From Rhodovulum steppense (lineage in GTDB: Bacteria > Pseudomonadota > Alphaproteobacteria > Rhodobacterales > Rhodobacteraceae), in the NCBI RefSeq assembly GCF_004339675.1, contig NZ_SLVM01000023.1:1-52141 (forward strand): 52,141 bases of DNA. Reading direction: 5' to 3'. A program made the position numbers and the translations under genes. This document shows, piece by piece, positions 10,120 through 21,496 of this stretch (its first letter is position 1; every line of letters begins with the position of its first letter). Below the pieces are notes generated by a model that had not been told where the DNA came from, searched no databases, and was given only the letters and a program-made list of their open reading frames with translations.

Positions 10120-10329
10120 TCAGTCGCAAACAATGAAGCTGCCCGACCCGCGGAAGTCGTTCCAGACGGTCGGGTCTTTGCAGACGGTTCTCCCGGCCTT
10201 CTGGACCGTGTATCCCTTCAAGACGCCGTTCGTCGGCACACTGACCGCAAGCGGCTGCATTCCTTGCGCGATGGTCATTCCGGCGACCATGACCGCACCC
10301 ACGACAACGCCAACGCCAAATCGCATCAT
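10120..10329 (-). CDS. small exported protein with two cysteines, function unknown
   Basis: A 69-residue protein whose ATG overlaps the integrase stop (ATGA), so it is likely translationally coupled to it. The N-terminus (MMRFGVGVVVGAVMVAGMTIAQG) looks like a signal peptide or single membrane anchor. The mature part is about 45 residues with two cysteines that could form one disulfide. I recognise no family. The tight coupling to an integrase is odd for an exported protein. It may be a non-functional by-product of the frame. Confidence 0.5.
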   Translation of the reverse strand: MMRFGVGVVVGAVMVAGMTIAQGMQPLAVSVPTNGVLKGYTVQKAGRTVCKDPTVWNDFRGSGSFIVCD

Positions 10330-11993
10330 GCCAGTTTCTCCTTGTGATCGGTGGCTTCCTTGGGCGCTATATCACTCAGGAAAGCGGCGATTTTGCGCAT
10401 TTCCTTTGCAAGTCCCGGCAACATTACCTCGCTCTTGCCATAACCGGCACTCGACCCGCCCCCGGACCGGCCGGTTATGTAGAGCCGCGCCGCATCGCTC
10501 ATCCCTGCCACCAGCGCCTTGTCTTCAAACAAATGGCGCCAGCCGTGGCTAGGGGCCATTTCCTTCCGCTTGAGTCCGACATCCTCCCGAACCCAGGTCG
10601 AGACGTTCGAGCCGGACCTTCTAGGGAACATGGGGTTCGGATCGTTGCCACCGTGCCCGGTCACGAAGTCGATCAAGCCCTCCGCGATCAGGTCTGGATG
10701 TACCGGAACGCGGCGCTCGCTGTTCCAGTTCTTGAGGGTCTTCCCACCCATCGTCGTCAGGCGATAGAACCAGTCTCCACCAATATGGAAGAAGTCGCCG
10801 GGACGTAGTTGCGCAACCTCATTGATCCGCGCCCCTGAATACGCACAGAGCCACGGAAGCCACCGCAGGTCTGGCCGCAGTTCCTTCCGGGCTGCGCGCA
10901 AGATGGCCTCCGCTTCCTTCAACGTGAGAGTCCGCTGATCGCTTGGCACGGGCGCATGAGACGGCAGTTCGACAATGCCCAAAGGGTTGCCGTAGGGGAA
11001 CAGCTCGCCGGTATGCTGTATGATGCCGCGAGTTATGACGGTCCTGACGTTCTGGATGTACTGGGCGATGGTGCTGTTCGACAGCTTCGCCTCGGCCAGC
11101 ATCGCGTCCCGCCACGCCTTCCCCTCTTGGGCCGTGACGGTCGTCACATCATCGTTTCCCCGAAATTCGGCGAAGGCAGCGGTGTGCAGACGGTACTTTC
11201 GCTCGGTGCTCGGACGCAGCGGTGTCGCATCGCGTCCGCTTGCCCTTGACGCTGCCCAGTCGTCGATGACGGAACCGAAGGTGATCGACGGCGCCGCCTT
11301 GTCTGTAGTCGGCTTGGCCGATGGCCGCTGGCCTTTGTTCGTCTTCGCCGGCTCGACATACTCAGGGTATTTGTTGGTCGTCCCATCGTCGGAGTAATCG
11401 CCCGATGCCTTCGCCAGATTGATCCGTCCCGCATCGGTCATGGCCTCGGCAACGTGCTGCAAGAGCCGGGGCCGTGACTCGTCGGCAACGAGGATTCCCT
11501 TTGCGCGCAGAAGGGCATCGGTCATCCCTCCGAAGCGGCGTTCAAGGCTGGCGGCGACATTGGCCTCCTTGCCGATCAGCGGCATCGGGCTGAGGCGTCC
11601 GTCCAGCGCGGCCATGTCCGTTTTCTGAACCTTTTCCCACATTTCGACGTTGCCGGGTTCTTCGTCCCATGCGTCGATCCACGCCGCGCGCAGCGCCCCG
11701 GCCAGCGCCAAGGACTGCTTGTGGGTGAGTGGCTCAGGTCCGCTTCTGATCGCCTCCCAGTGCGCCTCTACGGCCGCATAGGCGGTTGCAAAACGGCGCT
11801 TCGCTTCGGCCCCGTCCTTGGTCCTCAAAGAGACCTTCACCGGCCCCTTGATCGTCACGGAACGGAAGACCCCTTCCACCGGCACGGAAATGACGGTGCC
11901 CTTGACCTTCTCGGCGACGTCAACGGGAACATGGACGCGCAAGTAGTAGGTCGATCCGATCAGGATCGGCTTGGGCATTCTGATTCTGCTCAT
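10326..11993 (-). CDS. tyrosine recombinase (island integrase)
   Basis: A 555-residue site-specific integrase transcribed away from tRNA-Val(CAC), starting 77 bp from it. The N-terminal part has a phage-integrase-like arm-binding region (PILIGSTYYLRVHVP). A SAM-like core-binding domain follows (about 240-340) and then the catalytic domain. Visible catalytic residues are Arg in YSGARINEVAQL, His483-x-x-Arg486 in HGWRHLF and Tyr518 in SAGYGKS. Position next to the attachment tRNA and matching 22-bp repeats show that it mobilised this island. The protein is longer than lambda-type integrases (about 360), as in the long integrases of alphaproteobacterial islands. Confidence 0.92.
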   Translation of the reverse strand: MSRIRMPKPILIGSTYYLRVHVPVDVAEKVKGTVISVPVEGVFRSVTIKGPVKVSLRTKDGAEAKRRFATAYAAVEAHWEAIRSGPEPLTHKQSLALAGALRAAWIDAWDEEPGNVEMWEKVQKTDMAALDGRLSPMPLIGKEANVAASLERRFGGMTDALLRAKGILVADESRPRLLQHVAEAMTDAGRINLAKASGDYSDDGTTNKYPEYVEPAKTNKGQRPSAKPTTDKAAPSITFGSVIDDWAASRASGRDATPLRPSTERKYRLHTAAFAEFRGNDDVTTVTAQEGKAWRDAMLAEAKLSNSTIAQYIQNVRTVITRGIIQHTGELFPYGNPLGIVELPSHAPVPSDQRTLTLKEAEAILRAARKELRPDLRWLPWLCAYSGARINEVAQLRPGDFFHIGGDWFYRLTTMGGKTLKNWNSERRVPVHPDLIAEGLIDFVTGHGGNDPNPMFPRRSGSNVSTWVREDVGLKRKEMAPSHGWRHLFEDKALVAGMSDAARLYITGRSGGGSSAGYGKSEVMLPGLAKEMRKIAAFLSDIAPKEATDHKEKLA

Positions 11994-12069
11994 GTACCAC
12001 CTCTATGCACCAATGCACCGAGACTTTTGCCTTTATCGGCAATACCTTAGCAAAATCAATGGCCTGAGA

Positions 12070-12144
12070 TGGTGGGTGATGAGAGATTCGAACTCCCGAC
12101 ATCTTCGATGTGAACGAAGCGCTCTACCACTGAGCTAATCACCC
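12070..12144 (-). tRNA. tRNA-Val (anticodon CAC)
   Basis: A 75-nt tRNA on the minus strand with encoded CCA. The acceptor stem is GGGTGAT/ATCACCC, the anticodon arm CTTCG-TTCACAT-CGAAG (anticodon CAC, reading GUG) and the T-loop TTCGAAT. Its 3' 22 bases are the attachment core shared with 2514-2535. The gene remains intact after integration. Confidence 0.97.
12071..12092 (+). repeat. attR-like direct repeat inside tRNA-Val(CAC)
   Basis: Identical to 2514-2535 over 22 bases. It covers the tRNA 3' acceptor strand and T-arm, starts one base inside the CCA end and defines the right boundary of the island. Confidence 0.88.
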
Positions 12145-12156
12145 GTGGCGCGCTTG

Positions 12157-14724
<2,568 letters not shown>

Positions 14725-15056
14725 ACGTTTTCCTTGGTCTGGCAAGAAGGCACCGGCCCCGCTGGCGGCGGCCACTCGGCCCTCTCCGGTCTGGCCCAAT
14801 ATCTGGGGGTTTTCCCCCGACATTCAACCAGACGGCTTCGAGTTGCCTGGCAGAATGCCCGCCTGGCCCGTCTGGTGCAAGCGCGCATATGGTTCAGGCC
14901 AGACTGGCCGTCGTCCGTCTCCCCGCGGAACCGTCGACACGGTCTTCACAAAAGCTTTGCGCAGATTTGATCGAACCGTCGCGCACGACGCCTAATCCGC
15001 CGCGGGCGGACGCACTGTTTCCGCATCCCCGACTGCGTTCCTTACAGGAGACTGGC
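14725..15056. other. divergent intergenic region between lon and the glycerophosphodiesterase gene
   Basis: Holds the lon upstream region with a sigma-32-like promoter at 14799-14828 and the leader of the phosphodiesterase gene, whose RBS (caggag) is at about 15045-15050. No gene is supported, although several frames stay open because of high GC. Confidence 0.55.
14799..14828 (-). promoter_or_regulatory. candidate heat-shock (sigma-32) promoter of lon
   Basis: Reading the minus strand: GTTGAAT (14828-14822) resembles the -35 CTTGAAA, and CCCCCAGAT (14809-14801) resembles the -10 CCCCATNT, with about 12-13 nt between. Transcription would start some 65 nt before the lon ATG. lon is a classical heat-shock gene, so the match is sensible but not proven. 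Confidence 0.5.
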
Positions 15057-16115
15057 ATGACTCGCATGATCGCGACCGCCGCGGCCCTTGCCTTGGCGAT
15101 GATCGCCCCGGCCCAGGCGGCCACCGTTTACAATACCCTGTCCGGCGAAGCGCCGCTGGTCATCGCCCATCGCGGCGCCAGCGGCCATCTGCCCGAGCAC
15201 ACTCTGGCGGCCTATGAGCTTGCCATCAAGATGGGCGCGCAGGTGGTCGAGCCCGACCTGCAACTGACCGCCGATGGCGTTCTGGTTGCCATCCATGACG
15301 CCACGCTGACGCGCACCACGAACGTCGCCGACCTGTTCGAGCCGCGCAATGGCGGCTACCTGGTGTCCGATTTCACCCTGGCCGAGATCAAGTCCCTGAC
15401 CGCCCTGCCCACGCGCACTGCCAGCACGTCCTATCCGGACTACACCCCCTCGATGGCGGACCCGTTCAAGGTGCCGACCTTCCAGGAAGTGATGGACCTG
15501 GTGAACGCCCATAATGCGGCGACCGGCGCGCAGATCGGGATCTATCCGGAATCCAAGACCCCCAACCGCTTCTCGTTGAACGCCAAAATCGTCGAGGAGA
15601 TGAAGGCCAACGGCTTCGACGGATCGGTGCCCAATACCTTCATCCAGACCTTCAGCCATGAGGGCGCGCAGCAACTCGCCGTGATGCAGGACCTTCTGGG
15701 GATGACCAACGGCATCGCCGCGCTGGGCTATGTGCTCAAGACAGGCGATGCCTATGGCGTCTACGACGCGACCACCGGCACGATCTCGTCGCTGGACTAT
15801 CTCGCGGGGTTCGCAACCGGGGTGGGCGTCAATCTCGGCTACGATCTCGACGCGGGCTTCATCGCGGCTGCCCATGCGCTGGGTCTTGCGGTGCATGGCT
15901 GGACCTTCCGCCCGACTACGCTCGAGGCGGCCGAAGACCAGTTCCTGCCCTGGATCGCGGCCGGGATGGACGGGTTCTTCACCGATTATCCCGATCTCGC
16001 GGTGGCCGTTCTCGACGGGCTGAACCCGGCGCCGGTGCCACTGCCGGCGGGCCTGCCGCTGCTGGCCGCGGGGCTTGGCGCGCTTGTCGTCGTCCGCCGC
16101 CGCGCCCGCGCCTGA
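15057..16115 (+). CDS. secreted glycerophosphodiester phosphodiesterase with VPLPA-CTERM tail
   Basis: A 352-residue enzyme predicted to hydrolyse glycerophosphodiesters to glycerol-3-phosphate and an alcohol, outside the cytoplasm. A signal peptide (residues 1-21, AQA cleavage) is followed by the GDPD TIM barrel: HRG at 38-40, Glu47, EPDL at 65-68 and His80 match the metal and catalytic residues of GlpQ-type enzymes. The last 26 residues read [19 protein letters not shown] plus an Arg-rich end, a textbook VPLPA-CTERM sorting signal for exosortase-type processing. The start at 15057 has CAGGAG at suitable spacing; upstream open frame is unlikely. It may help recover phosphate from lipid head groups. 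No exosortase gene lies in this window. Confidence 0.93.
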   Translation: MTRMIATAAALALAMIAPAQAATVYNTLSGEAPLVIAHRGASGHLPEHTLAAYELAIKMGAQVVEPDLQLTADGVLVAIHDATLTRTTNVADLFEPRNGGYLVSDFTLAEIKSLTALPTRTASTSYPDYTPSMADPFKVPTFQEVMDLVNAHNAATGAQIGIYPESKTPNRFSLNAKIVEEMKANGFDGSVPNTFIQTFSHEGAQQLAVMQDLLGMTNGIAALGYVLKTGDAYGVYDATTGTISSLDYLAGFATGVGVNLGYDLDAGFIAAAHALGLAVHGWTFRPTTLEAAEDQFLPWIAAGMDGFFTDYPDLAVAVLDGLNPAPVPLPAGLPLLAAGLGALVVVRRRARA

Positions 16116-16132
16116 GACGGGCCTCGGCCCGG

Positions 16133-16157
16133 GGGCGTCCCGTTTGGCGGGGCGCCC
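16133..16157. terminator. hairpin between convergent genes (possible bidirectional terminator)
   Basis: GGGCGTCCCG and CGGGGCGCCC pair around a TTTGG loop, with one G-T pair. It lies between the ends of the phosphodiesterase gene and tgt. No clear T-run follows on either strand, so termination is only suggested by position. Confidence 0.4.
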
Positions 16158-16170
16158 TCTGCGCAACGGC

Positions 16171-17301
16171 TCAGAGCGGTTCGATATCGCCCTCGGCCCT
16201 GAGCGCGTGGAAATCGGCCTGCCAGGCCGCAAAGCGCCCTTCGGCGATGGCCGCGCGCATGCCGGACATGATCTCCTGATAGTAATGCAGGTTGTGCCAG
16301 GTCAGCAGCATCGAGGCGATGATCTCCTGCGACCGGAAGACATGGTGCAGATAGGCGCGGGAATAGTTGCGGCAGGCCGGACAGGTGCAGGCCTCGTCGA
16401 TGGGGCGCGGATCGTCCTGGTGGCGCGCGTTCTTGATGTTCAGCGCCCCGCGCCGGGTAAAGACCTGCCCCGTCCGGCCCGAGCGCGTGGGCAGTACGCA
16501 ATCCATCATGTCGATGCCGCGCGCGACCGCGCCGACGATGTCGTCGGGCTTGCCCACCCCCATAAGGTAGCGCGGCCGGTCCGCAGGCAGGAACCCCGGC
16601 GCATAGTCCAGCACGCCGAACATCGCCTCCTGCCCCTCGCCCACGGCAAGCCCGCCCACCGCGTAGCCGTCGAACCCGATGGCCTTCAGCGCCTCGGCCG
16701 ATTCCTCGCGCAGCGCGCGGTTCACGCCGCCCTGCATGATCCCGAACAGCGCATGCCCCGGCCGGTCGCCGAACGCGACCCTGGACCGTTCCGCCCAGCG
16801 CATCGACAGCCGCATCGCGCGCGCCACCTCCTCGTCGGAGGTGGGCAGCGCGGGGCATTCGTCGAAACACATCACGATGTCCGACCCAAGCAGGCGCTGG
16901 ATTTCCATAGACCGTTCGGGGGTCAGCTCGTGGCGCGAGCCGTCGATATGGCTCTTGAAGGTCACCCCCTGCTCGGTCAGCTTTCTCAGCCCCGCAAGGC
17001 TCATCACCTGGAACCCGCCCGAATCCGTCAGGATCGGCCGCTCCCAGTGCATGAAGCAATGCAGCCCGCCCAGCCGCGCCACCCGCTCGGCGCCGGGACG
17101 CAGCATCAGGTGATAGGTGTTGCCCAGCAGGATGTCCGCCCCCGTGGCCGCGACGCTTTCGGGCAGCATCGCCTTGACCGTTCCGGCGGTGCCAACCGGC
17201 ATGAAGGCGGGCGTGCGGATCGCGCCGCGGGACGTGGCGATGACGCCGGTTCGCGCCGCGCCGTCGGTTGCCGTAAGATCGAAGTTGAACGCCGTCGCCA
17301 T
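16171..17301 (-). CDS. tgt: queuine tRNA-ribosyltransferase
   Basis: A 376-residue tRNA-guanine transglycosylase that exchanges G34 of Asp, Asn, His and Tyr tRNAs for the queuosine precursor. The start is MATAFNFDL at 17301; the frame is open upstream but overlaps the next gene's promoter region and coding strand. Family landmarks: [15 protein letters not shown], the catalytic [28 protein letters not shown], and the zinc site [16 protein letters not shown] near the C-terminus. Length is normal. It is divergent from the RimB-RimK gene with 72 bp between starts and convergent with the phosphodiesterase gene. Confidence 0.96.
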   Translation of the reverse strand: MATAFNFDLTATDGAARTGVIATSRGAIRTPAFMPVGTAGTVKAMLPESVAATGADILLGNTYHLMLRPGAERVARLGGLHCFMHWERPILTDSGGFQVMSLAGLRKLTEQGVTFKSHIDGSRHELTPERSMEIQRLLGSDIVMCFDECPALPTSDEEVARAMRLSMRWAERSRVAFGDRPGHALFGIMQGGVNRALREESAEALKAIGFDGYAVGGLAVGEGQEAMFGVLDYAPGFLPADRPRYLMGVGKPDDIVGAVARGIDMMDCVLPTRSGRTGQVFTRRGALNIKNARHQDDPRPIDEACTCPACRNYSRAYLHHVFRSQEIIASMLLTWHNLHYYQEIMSGMRAAIAEGRFAAWQADFHALRAEGDIEPL

Positions 17302-17373
17302 ATCTGGTCTCGCCTCGTGGGGCCGAAGATGCGTTCTCAGGCGATTCTGACAAAATGCCAAGGAGGCGTCCGC

Positions 17374-18786
17374 ATGAGCACAGGCACCGCGCTTGCCGAG
17401 CCGCTTTTCCGACTCGGCTGGGAGGAATGGGTCGCCCTGCCCGGGCTGGGCCTGCCGGCGATGAAGGCCAAGGTCGATACCGGCGCACGCACCTCGGCGC
17501 TGCACGCCTTCGACATCGAACCTTTCGGCCCGGCCAGCCGACCCAGGGTGCGGTTCGCCGTCCACCCGATCCCGGGGCGCGAGGATCTGTCGATCCCCTG
17601 CTCGGCCGAAATCATCGACCGGCGCGAGGTGACCTCGTCGAACGGCGAATCCGAATGGCGCTATGTGATCCGGTCCGAGATCGAGATCGGCGAACGGCGC
17701 TGGCCGATCGAGCTGACGCTGACGCATCGGGGCGGCATGGCCTACCGGATGCTGCTGGGTCGGCAGGCGCTGGGCGAGGATGTGGTGGTCAGCCCCGGCG
17801 AGAGCTTTTGCCAGCCGCGGCTGTCCTATGATGTCTACCATACCGACGAGGTGCGCCAGGTCGCCCCGGCCCGCGTGCTGCGGATCGCCGTGCTCAGCCG
17901 CGAGCCGCATACCTATTCCACCACGCGGCTGGTGGCCGAGGGCGAGGCGCGCGGCCATGTGGTCGAGGTGATCGACACCGCGCGCTGCTACATGGCGCTG
18001 GATGCGCTGGCGCCCGACGTGCATTACGATGGCGCGCGCCTGCCCCGGTTCGACGCGGTCATCCCGCGGATCGGCGCCTCGGTCACGTCCTACGGCACCG
18101 CGGTCATCCGCCAGTTCGAGACGATCGGCACCTATTGCGTCAACGGCTCGGACGGGATCACCGCAAGCCGCGACAAGCTGCATGCCCACCAGATCCTTGC
18201 CCGCCACCGGATCGGGATGCCCACGACCGCCTTTGCCGCCTCGCCCAAGGACACCAACAACCTCATTTCGCTGGTGGGCGGCGCGCCGCTGATCGTCAAG
18301 CTGCTGGAATCGACGCAGGGCAAGGGCGTGGTGCTGGCCGAAACCAAGAAGGCCGCGGAATCGGTGATCTCGGCCTTTCGCGGGCTCAAGGCATCCTTCC
18401 TTGTGCAGCATTTCATCAAGGAGGCCGCGGGCGAGGATATCCGCTGCCTCGTCGTCGGATCGAAGGTCGTGGCGGCAATGAAGCGCACGGGGGCCGAGGG
18501 CGATTTCCGCTCGAACCTGCATCAGGGCGGCCAGGCGGTCGCGGTGCGCATCACACGCGACGAACGCGAGATGGCGATCCGGGCCGCGCGCGCCTTCCGG
18601 CTGAACCTTGCCGGGGTGGACCTGTTGCGCTCGTCGGAGGGGCCGAAGGTGCTGGAGGTGAATTCCTCGCCCGGGCTGGAAGGGATCGAGAAGGCCACCG
18701 GCAAGAATATCGTCGGCCTGCTCTATGACGAGATCGAGAAGCGCGTGCGCCCCGTGCCGGTGCCCAAGGCGCGGCGGCGGAAATGA
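17374..18786 (+). CDS. rimK: fusion of retropepsin-like zinc protease (RimB-like) and RimK-type ATP-grasp ligase
   Basis: A 470-residue two-domain protein. Residues about 10-155 form the 'ATP-dependent zinc protease' (retropepsin-like) domain, with [13 protein letters not shown] carrying the Asp35-Thr-Gly site. Residues about 168-460 form a RimK-type ATP-grasp ligase: [37 protein letters not shown] and [17 protein letters not shown]. RimK adds glutamates to ribosomal protein S6, and RimB-type proteases trim them. Joining both in one chain suggests coordinated addition and removal. The start has AAGGAGG at good spacing. The true substrate is not shown by the sequence, and the symbol applies to the C-terminal half. 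Confidence 0.92.
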   Translation: MSTGTALAEPLFRLGWEEWVALPGLGLPAMKAKVDTGARTSALHAFDIEPFGPASRPRVRFAVHPIPGREDLSIPCSAEIIDRREVTSSNGESEWRYVIRSEIEIGERRWPIELTLTHRGGMAYRMLLGRQALGEDVVVSPGESFCQPRLSYDVYHTDEVRQVAPARVLRIAVLSREPHTYSTTRLVAEGEARGHVVEVIDTARCYMALDALAPDVHYDGARLPRFDAVIPRIGASVTSYGTAVIRQFETIGTYCVNGSDGITASRDKLHAHQILARHRIGMPTTAFAASPKDTNNLISLVGGAPLIVKLLESTQGKGVVLAETKKAAESVISAFRGLKASFLVQHFIKEAAGEDIRCLVVGSKVVAAMKRTGAEGDFRSNLHQGGQAVAVRITRDEREMAIRAARAFRLNLAGVDLLRSSEGPKVLEVNSSPGLEGIEKATGKNIVGLLYDEIEKRVRPVPVPKARRRK

Positions 18787-18802
18787 CGCACGCCGGGGCG
18801 CG

Positions 18803-19741
18803 TCAGGGCACCGCCTGGCCCCGCGACGCCACCCGCCCGCGATGGATGACATATAGCCCCGAGCCGAGGATGATCGCCACGCCCAGCCAGGTCAGCGCGT
18901 CCGGAAAATCGCCGAACACGAGATAGCCCACCACGGTCGCCCCCACGATCTCGAGATATTGCAGCGGCGCCAGCAGCCCCGCCTCGGCCCGGCGGAACGC
19001 CTCGGCGATCAGCACGAAGGCAGTGATCGCCGTCGCCCCGGCGCCGAGGATCGCCGCCCAGTGCCAGCCCGGTGCCCCGACCATGGCAAGCTCGATCCGG
19101 CCCGCCGCCCAGAGCCCGGCCAGCACAAGCCCCATCGCCAGCGCCCCGTAGATCGAGGCGCCGAGTTGTACGGTCAACGCCGTGCGGGTGGCCGTCGCGC
19201 GCCGCAGAACGATCATGTTCAGCGCATAGGCCAGCGCCGCAACCAGCGGGAACAGCGCCGCCGGTCCGAAGGCCGCGAAACTGGGCCGGATCACGATCAT
19301 CGCGCCGATCAGCCCCACGCCCACCGCCACCAGCCGCCGCGGCCCCAGCCGCTCGCCCAGCAGCGGCACCGCCAGCAGCGTCAGCAGCAGCGGCTCGACG
19401 AAGAAGATGGCGATCGCCGTCGCGATCGGCATCGCCGCGAAGGCCGAGATCAGGCTGACCAGCGTGAGCGTCATCAACAGTCCGTTCAGCGCCACGACCG
19501 GCGAGAACATCCGCCCCAGAAGCTGCCGACGCAACAGCACCGCCACCGGCACCAGCCACAGCACCTGCGCGGCCAGCCGCCAGAAGGTGACCTCGAGCGG
19601 CGCAACCGTGCCGGTCAGCAGCTTGGCCAGCGCATCCCCCACCGGCAGCAGGATCATGGCCGCCGACATCGCCAACATGCCGCCCAGGACCGATCCGGGG
19701 GCGTCGGCACGGATCGGGGCGGGGCGGTTGCTGCGGATCAT
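18803..19741 (-). CDS. EamA/DMT-family transporter
   Basis: A 312-residue inner-membrane protein with about ten hydrophobic helices in two EamA repeats, typical of drug/metabolite exporters (RhaT/YdcZ-like). Examples are [20 protein letters not shown] at the start and [15 protein letters not shown] at the end. The repeat-end motif [23 protein letters not shown] marks the second half. The ATG at 19741 is preferred to a TTG at 19765 because GAGGG precedes it. The substrate cannot be told from sequence. It is convergent with the RimB-RimK gene, 16 bp apart. Confidence 0.9.
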   Translation of the reverse strand: MIRSNRPAPIRADAPGSVLGGMLAMSAAMILLPVGDALAKLLTGTVAPLEVTFWRLAAQVLWLVPVAVLLRRQLLGRMFSPVVALNGLLMTLTLVSLISAFAAMPIATAIAIFFVEPLLLTLLAVPLLGERLGPRRLVAVGVGLIGAMIVIRPSFAAFGPAALFPLVAALAYALNMIVLRRATATRTALTVQLGASIYGALAMGLVLAGLWAAGRIELAMVGAPGWHWAAILGAGATAITAFVLIAEAFRRAEAGLLAPLQYLEIVGATVVGYLVFGDFPDALTWLGVAIILGSGLYVIHRGRVASRGQAVP

Positions 19742-19814
19742 GGTCCCTCGGTCTGGCGCGCACAAGGCGGGCCTTGGCGCCTCGGTCCGGCATAGGGGCC
19801 GCCGCGCCCGGGTG

Positions 19815-20174
19815 TCAATCCGGGGCGGTCGGCCCCTGGGCCTGCGTCATCCGGCGCCGGGTCACCTCGAAGACCTCGGAAGTCATCCGCGCCAGCTTGC
19901 CCGCCTCGTCGGTGCAGGCGGCGATCTTGGCGCCGAGATAGCTGGCGGGCAATCCGGCCAGCTGTTCGGGATCGCGGCAGGTGGCCAGCGCGCCCAGCGC
20001 CTCGGCATCGCGCCGCGCCTCGTCGCGGGCAAAGACGGCCAGTTCGGTCGCGGTGCGCGCCGCGTGGTCCAGCATCGCCGCACCGACCCAGGCCATCAGG
20101 CCAAGCCCCTCGGCCTGGGCCTTGAGCATCGCGTCAAAGGACGCGGGAAAGGGGGTATCTGCTTGGGTCGGCAT
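19815..20174 (-). CDS. phasin-family protein
   Basis: A 119-residue, almost wholly helical, acidic protein without signal peptide. The pattern ARTATELAVFARDEARRDAEAL, then CRDPEQLAGLPASYLGAKIAA, and EVFEVTRRRM matches Phasin_2-type proteins that coat polyhydroxyalkanoate granules or act as small chaperones in alphaproteobacteria. It stands alone between the DMT transporter and phnM, with no pha genes nearby, so a PHA role is assumed from the family only. Confidence 0.75.
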   Translation of the reverse strand: MPTQADTPFPASFDAMLKAQAEGLGLMAWVGAAMLDHAARTATELAVFARDEARRDAEALGALATCRDPEQLAGLPASYLGAKIAACTDEAGKLARMTSEVFEVTRRRMTQAQGPTAPD

Positions 20175-20277
20175 CTGCGGGAACTCCCGGGGCGGGGAAC
20201 GTCTCGCGCCGCAAGATAGGGGCGCACGCGCCCCGCGTCAAAGGCCAAGCACCAGATATCGCGACACAATACCCGGA

Positions 20278-21417
20278 TCAGGCGACGCGCGCGCCCTGCA
20301 CCCAGGTCTCGCGCACCACCGGCGCGCCGTCGATCCGCGCGACTCGGATCAGGTCGGCCCGGGCGCCCGGTTCGATCCGGCCGCGGTCGCGCAGGTCGGC
20401 GGCGTCGGCCGGCGCCCGCGTCACTGTCGCGATCCCGCGGGCCATGTCGCCCCACAGATCGCCCAGCATCAGCCCCGCCATCAACAGCGCCCCCGGCACA
20501 TAATCGGACGACACGATATCGAGCAGGTCCAACTCGGCCAGTTCCCGCGCCGCCACATTGCCGGAATGCGACCCCCCCCGGATCAGATTCGGCGCCCCCA
20601 TCATCACCGCGACGCCATGGCCATGGCAGGCTCGCGCCGCCTCGATCGTCGTCGGAAACTCGGCCAGCCGAATTCCATGGGCCGCCGAAACCGCCACATG
20701 GTCAGCCGTGGTGTCGTCATGACTTGCAAGGATCGCGCCGTAACGCCGCGCCTCTTCCACCGCCACCCGTTCATGCGTTTCGCCATGGCGGTCGCGCAAC
20801 TCGCGCAGGCTTGCGACATGGTCGATGAAATCGGCTTCAGATAAGCCGTTCTTGCCCATCACATAGGCCCTGAGCTTGGTGATGTCACGGAACTGACGCT
20901 GGCCCGGCGTGTGGTCCATCAGGCTGACGATGCCGACCCGGTCCTCGGGGCCGAACTCGGCCATCTCATCGACCAGGGTCTGGGAACAGATTTCGGCACG
21001 AAGATGCAGGAAATGGCTGATCCTGAGCGCCCCATGCGCACGCAGATCCAGCAATTCGCTGGCCAGCCGCCGTGCATAAGGGTGGTAGCGGGTCTTGCCG
21101 GTCGGGATCGACCCCACCCGCATCGCGTCGAAGACGGTCGTGATGCCCAGACCCGCCAGTTCCGCGTCATGGGCGACGATGGCGCTGGCATGGGGCCAGT
21201 CCACGCCCGGGCGGGGCTGGATGTGGCGTTCCAGATTGTCGGTATGCAGTTCGATCAACCCCGGCATGACCATGTCGCCACCGCAATCCACCGCGCCCCG
21301 GGGCACGGTCGCGCCACTATCGACCGAAGCGACCCGACCCGCCACCATCCGGACCGACCCGCGTAGGGTCTCGCCCGGCAGCACAAGGGTGGCGTTCGCC
21401 AGAACGGTCTCAGACAT
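20278..21417 (-). CDS. phnM: alpha-D-ribose 1-methylphosphonate 5-triphosphate diphosphatase
   Basis: A 379-residue amidohydrolase-fold enzyme that removes pyrophosphate from ribose-1-alkylphosphonate 5-triphosphate before C-P bond cleavage. The metal site motif GLIELHTDNLERHIQPRPGV is canonical, with HFLHLRAEI, DHTPGQRQF, SHDDTT, and GAPNLIRGGSHSGNV further on. Length is as in E. coli PhnM. It is separated from phnGHIJKLN by the DUF1045 gene on the other strand. Its start is 79 bp from the divergent DUF1045 start, so the pair may share a control region. An AAGGA lies about 10 bp upstream of the ATG. Confidence 0.95.
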   Translation of the reverse strand: MSETVLANATLVLPGETLRGSVRMVAGRVASVDSGATVPRGAVDCGGDMVMPGLIELHTDNLERHIQPRPGVDWPHASAIVAHDAELAGLGITTVFDAMRVGSIPTGKTRYHPYARRLASELLDLRAHGALRISHFLHLRAEICSQTLVDEMAEFGPEDRVGIVSLMDHTPGQRQFRDITKLRAYVMGKNGLSEADFIDHVASLRELRDRHGETHERVAVEEARRYGAILASHDDTTADHVAVSAAHGIRLAEFPTTIEAARACHGHGVAVMMGAPNLIRGGSHSGNVAARELAELDLLDIVSSDYVPGALLMAGLMLGDLWGDMARGIATVTRAPADAADLRDRGRIEPGARADLIRVARIDGAPVVRETWVQGARVA

Positions 21418-21496
21418 GGCTCGATCCTTGATGGAGGGGACGGTTTGGGGCAGGAGTGGTGAGAGGCGCGGATGACGACGGGTCGGAGAACACGCG

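Larger units (their letters stand above)
2514..12092. mobile_element. integrative genomic island in tRNA-Val(CAC) carrying a type I restriction-modification system
   Basis: Bounded by 22-bp direct repeats, one inside the tRNA gene, with a tyrosine integrase as the gene next to the tRNA and transcribed away from it. Cargo: serine resolvase, hsdM, hsdS, hsdR, an RNase H-fold protein, a zinc-finger protein and a small exported protein. No conjugation, replication or phage structural genes are visible, so it would need help to transfer. The size is about 9.6 kb including both repeats. The IS elements at 1-1894 lie outside it. Confidence 0.85.

Noticed and set aside
14725-14823. upstream extension of the lon frame (33 codons before MTELT)
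   Set aside because: Contains the heat-shock promoter-like sequence and is not conserved Lon; an RBS precedes the ATG at 14724.
16075-17373. upstream extension of the RimB-RimK frame
   Set aside because: Runs antisense through tgt; the true start has AAGGAGG at 17374.
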